Positions 54,960 through 64,000 of a stretch of 64,000 nucleotides of DNA are shown piece by piece. Position numbers and translations under genes: made by a program. The notes under the pieces were generated by a model. The model was given only the letters and a program-made list of their open reading frames with translations, had not been told where the DNA came from and did no database searches. Origin of the DNA: Phlebotomus papatasi (Eukaryota; Arthropoda; Insecta; Diptera; Psychodidae). The stretch covers positions 89,342,001 to 89,406,000 of the forward strand of contig NC_077222.1 in NCBI RefSeq assembly GCF_024763615.1. The letters are read 5' to 3'. The first letter of the stretch is position 1. Each line of letters begins with the position of its first letter.

Positions 54960-55381
54960 GTGTATCTCGATAGAATCAATAATAATATTAATGATTTTAA
55001 TTGACAGTAAAAAGAAGTAAGTTAAAGTATCTTAAATAGGTTAAATTATTATTGCAAAAAGTGTTGCAAAGTTCAAGTTTATTTGAAATAAAAAAAATAT
55101 GGTAAAACGTCCTAGCTTTACGGAATGCTCGAACTCACGAGATAGGGCTATCCGTAAATTATCTTTTTTATGTTTTTTTGCTGTATCCAGGTTTATTAAC
55201 GATTAAATTCCGATTATTTCGTATTCCGATTATTAATTGCCGAAATTATTTCGATTTATTTACGAATAATTTTACGACATCTTTTTCTGTGCAGTAAAAA
55301 ATATAACTAAATCAGTTTTGCAGAATACTCATAAAATATTAAAAGCAGCAAAATTTCCGTATAAGTTCATATATTCTAGTA
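54960..55381. other. Non-coding stretch with family X left-end remnant
   Basis: GCTCGAACTCACGAGATAGG at about 55127 is the family X start without a recognisable end. Otherwise AT-rich. Confidence 0.5.
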
Positions 55382-57411
55382 GGGGAGACCTGGATTGAAT
55401 TAGCCAGATAATGATATTTTTGTTTGCCTATAAATTATAAAAAATATGTTTCAAATAAACTGATAAATATTTAAACAAATAGGCAGGGAGGTTATTACCC
55501 TGAAAGGATAGTAGTATGCTAAAGGGACAGATAATCCTAACCGGCTTATGTAGGTGAGATTCTTAACGTGAGCTAACTCGGAGTGCATGCAAATTCGATT
55601 TGGAGCTGAAGTTGGGAGACGCCATTCAGTTATCTTGAATCAAATTCGTGAAATTATACAAATTTTGTATTAAAACCAAAATATCAAGGATTTGGATGAA
55701 CTGGCACAAAAGTAATATATGGGTGAAATGTAGACCAGAATGTTCTCTATAATTTTCCCATAGAACATGATCTCATCGATTACTCAGAAGCCAAGATAAG
55801 CGAGGTTTTTTGTTTCTTAACTCGTTTTTTCATCCAGAGTTCCCCAAGTAGTCATTTGTTGAACTTTAACTATATCAAAGAATTGTTGTCTTTTGTGGGA
55901 CTTTCCATTTAAAACCATATTTTAAGTGTCTTGGTGGAGTAGAGGCAGTCAAATTGGCATCTGAGTGATTTTAAAGCATTATTATGGGAAAAATCAATTT
56001 TTTCACGCTTAAACAGCAAAATCGGAGTGATAGCGTAGTCTGATCGGAAAATGATGTATGAACGAAATATAGAGACAAATGTCCTCTACAATTATGTCGA
56101 AGTAATCATCAAAATCGGTTCAGCGACAGTCGAGATAATTGAGATTATGTGATATTGAAATTGGTTTTTCGACTGTGGCGCCCCTGGTGTTGGTCCCACG
56201 AAGTTCAAATATTTTAGAAAGTTGTAGTATTTGGTGAGATCTTTCGTTTAAGCCCTCATTCATCAAAATCGGTCACATAGAACCGGAGATATGATTTTTT
56301 GAATTTTGTGAACTTTGACCCCTCATATCTCCGGTTCTATTGAAACCACAGCGCGCATACGCACCATTTTGGAAACGTCCTAGACTGGGCTACAACATAC
56401 TAAAATTTCATTAACTAGCACAATGCCGTTTTTGAGAAAAGTGACTTTGAATTTCGATGAATTTTGACGCTATCACAGCGCCACCTGTGGTGACTTTTTG
56501 AACTTCCATCTGAAAGTGCTCATCGAGACGAAACCAAAAAGGTAAAATTTAGGTCGCTATGCTAGTTAGAACCGGAGATAGAGGCCGGTCAATGTTCGAA
56601 CTTTGACCCCTTATAGCTCGGGTCAGGGGTTATGGATCGACTTAAGTATTTTTTTGTTTGGTAGGTATAATCAAAGGCTACAACATACTAAAATTTCAGC
56701 CCGATGCACAATGGAATTTTTGAGTTATTTAACTTATAAGATTTAAAAATTTTCTCTTTAATAATAGCGCCCCTAGCGGTGGTTTTATGAACTTGCGATG
56801 TTAAAAGGGGAGGTGGCATTTCACGAGAGCTTTCCAAAAAGCCCTCACTTTTTAAATTCTGACAATTAGAACCGGAGTTATGGCCATTTTAAGAAATTTT
56901 TTTTGGACCCTTATAGCTCGGGTCAGGGGGGTCGGGGGACCTTAAGTTTGGTATTGATGGAAAGCTCTAAGGCCCAGCTATAACATACTAAAATTTAAGC
57001 CCGCTCGATTCCATAGGGGCGGACCTATTGAGAAAACAAGAAAAGGGTGGTCTTCAAAATGGCGGAAGGAGGGGTGGGGGGTGGGGGGTCAATGCACCAA
57101 GTTGCAATTTTCACCCGATATATAACCTTTGCCGAAAACCGCAAGTCGATATCTTTTTTAGTTTAGGAGCTATTAAGCTCCAAAGAGCGGCCAGCCGGCC
57201 GGCCGGGAACGTAAAATAGCCACATATATATTCGTGATCAGGAAGTGCTGAAACACATTTTGGCCAAGTTTGAGGTCGATCGGACGACATGAAATTTTGT
57301 TAGGATTATAGTAGGTGAGATTGTTAAGAATCTCACCTAATATTCCTCCTAAGGAAAACTCTAACACCCCACTGTCGAATGCTATATGTGGCTAATCTGC
57401 CCGGTCTCCTC
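55382..57411. mobile_element. 2-kb non-autonomous element with internal ~300-bp repeats
   Basis: TA at 55380-55381 and 57412-57413. Ends GGGGAGACCTGGATTGAATT and GGCTAATCTGCCCGGTCTCC pair imperfectly. Inside, CAACATACTAAAATTT recurs at about 56394, 56690 and 56989 (as TAACATACTAAAATTT). AGAACCGGAG recurs at about 56283, 56569 and 56869, and variants of GCGCCCCTRGYGGTGG recur with them. So there are at least three imperfect ~300-bp units. Less AT-rich than its surroundings. Frames are short and not conserved between units. Confidence 0.65.
57066..57090 (+). repeat. G-rich run, potential G-quadruplex
   Basis: AGGAGGGGTGGGGGGTGGGG gives at least three G-tracts of four or more with 1-nt spacers, inside the 2-kb element. 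Confidence 0.5.
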
Positions 57412-57574
57412 TACAGATGTATGTGTTTTCCTTACCAAATTTGAATGCTTTATTGACCAAGTTATTTTTTGTACTGCAAATTGCTTTTATTGTCTTTTTA
57501 ATTTATCAAAATTCAATGATTTTGTCTTAAAATGTTATATACTCATCCAATTTTGTTTTTAAATTATCGAAATA

Positions 57575-57785
57575 GGGGAACGCGCTATCTTCTGACGACT
57601 CAAGCTTCAAATAATTCTTTTTTTCAATATAATTTTAAAGGATTCGATCCATTCGAATAAATATAATAGTTAATAATAATTCAAAATTTTAAATTTCCTG
57701 AAAAGAACCGTGTTAAATCCATTAAGAACATAGAAAAAATAATTTATCCAAAGCTTGAGCCGTCCGAAGGTAGCGCGCTTTCCCC
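57575..57785. mobile_element. MITE, GGGGAAMGCGCGCTACCTTC family, copy 2
   Basis: TA at 57573-57574 and 57786-57787. Ends GGGGAACGCGCTATCTTCTG and GAAGGTAGCGCGCTTTCCCC. 211 bp; the uninterrupted version of 36590-37196. Confidence 0.88.
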
Positions 57786-58088
57786 TATTGTTTTTACGTT
57801 TTACAAACAACTTTTCATAATTTACTGATTAAGAAATTGTAAACAAAATGATTAAGAACTGCAACATCTTTCATTATTTTATTAAATTTAATTTTATTAA
57901 CTTTTATGAAAATTTTGTAAAAGTTACATTAACAATTTATTAACAAGAAATGGAATATTTTAGTACTTTGATTTTTAACTAACTAAACTTGATAATATCA
58001 TTATTAAAATTAGATTTTTTGCCAATTAATTCAATTTTCTAAGTATATGCTCCTTAACATGTTTCCTTAGCATATTCTTTAGCGAAGA

Positions 58089-58352
58089 TGTGACTTTAGC
58101 TCTGAAAAATGCGACCGATTTTAGTATAAATTTTTCCCTGTTTTCAGACACATTTCTCAAGATATCTCCAAAACTACGTAAGTTATCAATTTGAGGTTTT
58201 CGGTTGCCTATTCAATATTAAGTTGGCTTTTATTTTGCGTTTATATTGTTTGATAATTCATTCTACACTGACAGAAAACAGCTAATAAACCCACAAGTTT
58301 TTTCGGCGCGCTAGAAACACATGGGAAACATAGGAAATGTCATGCTCCTGTT
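58089..58352. repeat. Dispersed repeat, copy 2 (pair with 35981-36243)
   Basis: Same words in the same order as copy 1 (CAAGATATCTCCAAAACTAC, GACAGAAAACAGCTAATAAA). Function and family unknown. Confidence 0.7.
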
Positions 58353-60310
58353 CTTTATTATACTAGTTCTACAAATTCAAACTTGTGCATGAAAGTTTAA
58401 AAGTTAAAATTTATTTGTAACACTTTATATCATTAAATTCCTTAACTTAAACAAAGTTTAATTTTTCAACAAACTTTTACCGTCAAACTAAGTCCTTTAA
58501 TTTAAACTTGAAATGCACAAGTCTTGGTATTGCAGAAGAAAAAGTTGGTCTTTTAATTACATTTAGCATTATATGGACATCAATAGATAAACAATGTTAA
58601 TTTCAACTTGCTAAACAGCGTAAAATTATCAATTTAACGTATGCTGCTATTGAGGTAGTAATCTGCAAAACTTGAGTTGTAAGATATGAAAGGCGTATTT
58701 CATTGAAATTAATTCTTAGAAATTAATTATCTTAGCAATAATTAAATGTTTTGGCTCATTAAATATTTGATTCATATGCTACAGCTCTATTATCAGAACA
58801 AAAGCATAAAACTCTCACACTGGTAGCTTATTTTCTGTGTTAATGTTTGAGCAAATAGCAATTTAAACTTTAGTTTTCAAATAAACCCTCTTTTAGAGAT
58901 GATCATCAAATAGAATTAAATGTCTTTTGAACTGGAATTTTTTTCTTCACTATTTGAATATGGGAACTTTTCGCTGGGAAAATTTGAGACGCCACTGAGG
59001 ATTCTATTTATCTCAGAAGGCAGTAAAAGAAGGGCATCTAGGGAAGAGGGATAATACCTTGCGACAAATCACCTCGTATATTTTGTGAGTTCTTACATGG
59101 AGATAGGATGGAGAATAGGGAAATTTCTGGCATGAAATATTCTCGAGAGAAATTAAGGTGATATTCTAGCAGTAAAATAGTCATAAAGTTCCTGGCAGAA
59201 TCCACATAAAGTCGTCATGGAGCTTTTCTAAAAATTCATCTGCTCGTGATATGTTGGCCATTGTGCCAACATCCCTCAAGGTAGATCGATGAGAGGTTAT
59301 TGTATGAAATTATATGAAATATTGTGTTCCAATTTACAATTCAAATGATAGAGTAATTGTTGGAGACGCTTGAGAAGCCATCGAAAGGAGAAACGAAAGA
59401 CTTGGGGGGATTTTTTTTTGTTATTGGTTGGGAGAGAGTCATCAAAGGTTGTTTAGTATCTCATGATGAGGTCTTCATTCAATCTTCGCAGACTTATGGG
59501 TAACGGTACAGAAATCTTCTTGGTGTGGCCATAAGACAAGAAGCTGACGAAGATTCTCTGGCTGGAGAGTGCTTTTGCAACACTCATCTTCATTACAGTG
59601 AATCTCAATCCAGTTATGGAATCTTAAATATTTCTATCGAACGCACCCAATTAGCATTTATTGTTGGCAATGAAACTGAAGAGATGTTTCTTAGTTTCTA
59701 AAAACTTAGAGGGCTCTTTGGGATGATTCTTGCATGGCAAATTATATGCGACCTTTCCCAGTGAAATTCCACCCACCAATAATTCGTGCATGTCATGGAG
59801 ATTAATCCCAATTGCTCGTGTAACACGATAAAAAAAACACCTATCTCAATGATCGTGGTAGCTTGATGATGATGATCAAAAACGATGGAAGTGAGTGAGG
59901 TGTGAAATCTCCGGCAAGTTTGCCATACTTTGAGCATGATAAGTGGAATCAGGGGCACGCCAGTGAAAAGTACTCGTTGGTCTCGAAATGCAATCAATCC
60001 ATTCAGCAGCTTCCTCCTCGTGAGAGCCTCCAATGGAACCTCTTTTGCATTTGCACGTGCCTCTGGCGCCAAAATTTGATCTACCTCTTGACGTCTTTTT
60101 GTTAATAACAACAATTCTCTTGGGAAAAAGGTACGGTGAGTGTTAAAGTTTGTCAAATGTAGTTTATGTGAAAGTAGACATACTAAAGCAGATTCGACCT
60201 ATTCGACAATTGTTAACCCAGTCGTTGGGTAGATGGGAAATTCACTACTACAACCCTCAGAAGAAGTATTAATTATTGTTAGAGATTTTCTTATTCTATA
60301 TTATTAATAA
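58353..60310. other. Mostly single-copy block upstream of known Skeletor exons
   Basis: From about 58900 to 60160 the sequence is less AT-rich and free of repeats seen elsewhere in the window. A 152-residue minus-strand frame (59698-60156) has no signal peptide and no recognisable domain, so I leave it uncalled. The block is the best place in the window for the missing Skeletor first exon, promoter or enhancers. Confidence 0.35.
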
Positions 60311-60560
60311 AATATAATAACTCTGTACTCCTCAGAAAAGCTATGCAAGACATTCTGAGGAGACCTCAACCTCGGGGCAGACCTAGGAAAATATGTATAA
60401 ATAGAATTCAGAATCTTGCCTTGGAACGCTTCAATTGAGATTGAACATAAACATCTTCCTGAAGTAGCAAAGAATCGATGTTAACCTTGATGTCATGGGC
60501 CCGCGATCCCAATAGGGATAAACCGTTCAAAATAATGATAATAAATGAATTAATTCTGTA
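60310..60560 (+). repeat. Possible 3' tail of a non-LTR retrotransposon
   Basis: Less AT-rich, ending in an ATAATGATAATAAATGAAT repeat, as seen at the 3' ends of some insect non-LTR elements. One frame fragment resembles the GDLNLGADLGKYV-type end of a reverse-transcriptase ORF, with stops. Weak call. Confidence 0.25.
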
Positions 60561-60626
60561 CAGCATGCCATACAGAAGCTTTATAATTTTTAATTAGATG
60601 AAGAGTTGGCGTGATACGTATAGATA

Positions 60627-60824
60627 GGGGGAATTTTCCGGTTATAGCCAGTGGATTTCAAGTCACCTTAAAAAAAACACTTCATCAATCTTGCCTAGAG
60701 CTTTCGGTCCTGGAGAAAGTCCATATTGGTCCATATCCAGAACCGAAAGCTCTGGGCAAGATTGAAGAAGTGTTTTTCTTTGTGGGGTATCTTAAAATCC
60801 ATTGGTCATCCCCGGAGAGTCCCC
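60627..60824. mobile_element. Fold-back MITE with long hairpin
   Basis: TA at 60625-60626 and 60825-60826. Ends GGGGGAATTTTCCGG and CCGGAGAGTCCCC. The core arms CAATCTTGCCTAGAGCTTTC and GAAAGCTCTGGGCAAGATTG pair around a short loop. 198 bp. The 110-residue frame crossing it is an accident of the palindrome. Confidence 0.85.
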
Positions 60825-60968
60825 TATCTTTATTTATTATTTTTCCTATACAGAAATGGCGCAGTCGAATGAAATATACTCAGGAAAGCTCACTGGTTAC
60901 AATTCGAACACCTGTAATGCTAGAAAAATTCCTAGTGTCCTAAACACCCGTAACACTACCAACAAGTA

Positions 60969-61183
60969 GGGGAAAGTACTCACTCTTCGAACGTTCATAC
61001 CTTCGAATAATGTAAATTTCTTCTACTTTTCTTAAGATATTTACACATGATTATCACATATTTATCAATAATTGATGATAAGCTAACTAATATTTAATAG
61101 AAATATGTAAGTCTCTTAGAAAAACTAAAAGTAAATTCATATTATTCGAAGGCATGAACGTTCGAAAGGAGAGTACTTTCCCC
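60969..61183. mobile_element. MITE, GAACGTTCATACCTTCGAA family, copy 2
   Basis: TA at 60967-60968 and 61184-61185. Ends GGGGAAAGTACTCACTCTTC and GAAAGGAGAGTACTTTCCCC. 215 bp. Confidence 0.88.
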
Positions 61184-61185
61184 TA

Positions 61186-61861
61186 ATAGACACTGGTTTA
61201 TTGAAATAATTGATTTTAATTGTTAAATTTCTCTCACCACATTTTTTTTTATATATATACAAAGAAGATTTATTTGAAACAATTAATTTTTTTTTATTAG
61301 CAAAATATTTATGGGTACTAAAATCAAATGTGCCCAGTAAAGCATTATATTTTCAATCAGTTAAAAGAGTTAAAACAATAATATTTACAGAAACAGTTTT
61401 TCTGTGATTAGTAACTTATATGGTTGTATGGAACACTATAATTTCATTTGTTTTTGGTTTATTTATTCGTTATTATTTTTTACTGCTCTTAATGTTCTAT
61501 ACTAAATATTAATAACTTTTTTTATTGATTTTTTCATGTTTGCACATCACATTGAATTAAGTATTTTTTAATGGAATTAAATTTCAATACTTTAGAATTT
61601 TATAAAACTACTGATAGAGAAAAATAAAAAAAAATAAAAAAGTCATTTTTGCAGCTTTCAAACCAAAAAATATTTTGAAATATTAATAAAATATTGAAAG
61701 ATTCGGCCACGTTGAGTACTAATTGTCATATTGGTTATTGCTTTTATGAAATTTATTTGCACTGAATTTGATAAAATGGATAATAAAAAAATTATAGTAA
61801 TAGCTCTATTTTCTTTTTCAGATGCAAACGGACTCTTTACTTCAAATTTGGTGCTAATAAG
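61186..61861. other. Non-coding stretch, no feature seen
   Basis: Very AT-rich; low-complexity frames only. Confidence 0.4.
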
Positions 61862-61863
61862 TA

Positions 61864-63176
61864 GGGGAACCTTTGAAGCTTCGTACAGAAAAAGATGTAC
61901 AAGTTTCAAGATTTTTACCGAATACCACACAAACCGAATCAATTATACCGCAATGTCAAAAAAAACTCTTACTTATTACGTTAATAATCTCACCTAAAAA
62001 AAATACTGGAAATCCTTGGATTTTCCTCTGCAGGAAAATGAAAATTCTGTGTCAATTTTTACATAGCTGCCCCTGTTTGGTTAGCTACGTACAAAATTTG
62101 TACGCCTTCATACGCCTTATTTTAACCATAAACACTACACCAGGATACAAAAATTTTCACATCTGTATTAAAATGGAACTATCATCTACTTGCTTTAACC
62201 GTTTGTAGGACGTATCATGCGCTTTAAATCGTTTTTATACTATTTTTCTAAGAGATGTTTTTGCAACACGGAAAAATATTTTTCTAATTCTTTTCAAATA
62301 TTCTGACAGACAATTAGGTGTGACTCTCTCATAATCACACTTATTGTAATACTTGGACTTAATATTGACCATGATAAACCCTCTATAATCTGTATTAGTT
62401 CTCTTTTTAGAAAAGTTACTTGAAATATGAAAAAAAATACATAAAATATTAACCCTTTAACGACGAGACACTTTTTACGGACTGAAAATCAGCAATAAAA
62501 ATTAAACTGGGAAACATAATCAATGATAAGTCTTACATCTAACCTTGGAAAGTCCAATAGAGTCTGATTCAGTGTATTTTGTGCTTTTATGAACGATAGA
62601 GACAAAAATAGCCCAAAAATTTAAGTAATTTTTCTGACAATACTAATGAATAATATTTTTCGCTTTAATGAAAAATATTACGTATGAGTATTGTAGTTTA
62701 TAATGCCAAAAGGGTTTTGCTTAAAAAAATGGGAAGTATAAAAAGTAAATAAAATCAATTATGAATTTGAGAATTTAAAAAAATCACCATTTTTGAGCTT
62801 AAATATTTAATAGAGTAAATAGCTAGAGACTTTTAAAAAATATTCTAAGTTCCTTGAACCTTCAACTTTACAATTATGTACAGACATAAGAAAAAAAAAC
62901 TTTAGGTAATCAGGATAAATTATTTTCTTTATGGGACACCGGTGTTCCAATCGTCCTTAAAAGGTTAAACATAAAAATTATAATTTTAGGTCCGTTTTTT
63001 TAATCATTTATTGTAAATACAGAAAAAGGTCGAAGTCTTAATTTTTTCATCAAATGTGAGGTGTTGGGCTAGCTATTACAATATAATGGCCATGAGTTAG
63101 ATTTATTTAGTAAAATAGAAAAAAAAAGATCGTTTTTTATGGAGTTGCAATTTTAAGAAGCTGCAAAGATTTCCCC
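61864..63176. mobile_element. TA-flanked element related to 30636-31620, with nested MITE
   Basis: TA at 61862-61863 and 63177-63178. Ends GGGGAACCTTTGAAGCTTCG and GAAGCTGCAAAGATTTCCCC. Its interior aligns with 30700-31000. 1313 bp, including a 512-bp piggyBac-like MITE. Confidence 0.75.
62453..62964. mobile_element. piggyBac-like MITE (TTAA-CCCTTTAACGACG), nested copy
   Basis: TTAA at 62449-62452 and 62965-62968. Ends CCCTTTAACGACG and CGTCCTTAAAAGG. Same interior as 22586-23092, including GGGACACCGGTGTTCCAATC. Confidence 0.85.
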
Positions 63177-63178
63177 TA

Positions 63179-63718
63179 TGTGTTATTTAATTTGAAAATC
63201 CAGATGCTATCAAATAAGGATTTACCAGTAAGCTCTTAATTTTTTAATTGAAAATAAATGTTTTATTCTTTATTTTAAATCGAACAAGATGAATAGCACA
63301 GAGAATCATTAAGGCATAAATTCTAGATTATTATTCCACACTGCTCGTAAATTTAATTTCTTATTTCAAAACCGTTTAACCCTTTTATGTTTTATTTAAT
63401 TTTGCTAAAGTTTAAAAAAAATCAAAACAAATGCGTATTAAAATTCATAAGTAGCAGTGTATAATTTCTGCCTTCACATTTCTCCATTCCTCTTACCTTG
63501 CTTGATTTTAATTACTAAACTTGTGTTTTAACACCGTATCTAATGAATTACTATTTTATCATATCACTTGTCAGAATGGGCGTTCCTAAATAAAATTTAA
63601 TCTTACATATTTTTTTAAATTTTCAAACTATATTATTAATTTTCTATTCTGTTACAAACGAAAAATCTGTTTTTTTTTTAAATATATTTTTTGTTTTAAT
63701 TGGGAAGCTAGAAAGAAA
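63179..63718. other. Non-coding stretch, no feature seen
   Basis: Very AT-rich, no supported feature. Confidence 0.4.
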
Positions 63719-63720
63719 TA

Positions 63721-64000
63721 AGGGAAGAGCACCAGCGATCGGCAGTGTTCCTCGGATCATCAGGTTTTTACCTTATTGTTTTACATTTTCAAATGAATTT
63801 TTAAAAACTATTAGCTACTTTTTATCATTTTACTCTCAAAAGAATGCAGTGCATTAGCTCAGATTTAATTTATAAAACCAATTTTCCGTGAGACATTTAA
63901 ATAAATTCGTGACGATCCGAGGTACAGAGCACATAGTTGCAATTACATCTATTTTGTATGAATTTATTGTAAAAAATTCAAATTCAAATGCACAAATATA
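63721..64000. mobile_element. MITE, AGGGAAGAGCACCAGCGATC family, copy 3 (cut by window edge)
   Basis: TA at 63719-63720, then AGGGAAGAGCACCAGCGATC. The interior GATCCGAGGTACAGAGYACA matches copies 1 and 2. The right end lies beyond the window. Confidence 0.85.

Noticed and set aside
59698..60156. 152-residue minus-strand frame upstream of Skeletor
   Set aside because: No signal peptide, no domain and no donor in the phase the next Skeletor exon needs. Kept only as part of a candidate regulatory block.
60611..60943. 110-residue plus-strand frame
   Set aside because: It runs straight through a TA-flanked fold-back MITE (60627-60824) and its palindrome; no homology is recognisable.

Overview
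This is AT-rich insect nuclear DNA, most likely from a nematoceran fly (a sand fly or a relative). The reasons are the close match of the one host gene to Drosophila Skeletor, the very long introns, and the many short TA-, TTAA- or TWA-flanked palindromic elements. The species call is an inference; no bacterial genes, operons, CRISPR arrays or rRNA were seen.

The only host gene I can support runs on the minus strand from about 51.8 kb to 13.1 kb. It is a Skeletor / Knickkopf-family gene. Seven coding exons were reconstructed by matching reading phases across splice sites: 51661-51807, 47229-47576, 46897-47156, 43181-43280, 16195-16379, 15404-16129 and 13398-15347. Together they give two DM13 domains, a DOMON domain, a cupredoxin-like domain and a long proline-rich disordered tail. 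Only the first exon (signal peptide and 5' UTR) is missing. The DOMON domain is split by a 26.8-kb intron.

That intron holds the main find: an 18.5-kb P-element-superfamily transposon (16843-35308), in the opposite orientation to the host gene. It has near-identical terminal inverted repeats of about 343 bp and a 7-bp target duplication. Its transposase is spread over at least six open, phase-consistent exons: a THAP zinc finger, then a catalytic core with all three acidic motifs. The C-terminus runs into a 500-N assembly gap. The introns carry many nested MITEs, yet no exon is broken. The THAP exon is also present as an inverted copy, making a natural hairpin of about 1 kb (21178-22229).

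The rest is repeat-rich non-coding DNA. 0-13 kb is the region downstream of Skeletor: a 30-bp minisatellite followed by dispersed MITEs. 35-46 kb is the remainder of the big intron plus a diverged ~165-bp satellite with a conserved AGGTTATG core (45.3-46.6 kb). 48-50.2 kb is a fold-back structure whose arms are inverted arrays of a CAAAATCCCGAA minisatellite. 52-64 kb, upstream of the known Skeletor exons, holds palindromic MITEs, a tRNA-derived SINE, a 2-kb element with internal ~300-bp repeats, and a mostly unique block (58.9-60.2 kb) where the missing first exon or promoter could lie. Many otherwise unrelated MITE families share the terminus (TA)GGGGAAAG, which suggests mobilisation by one transposase type.
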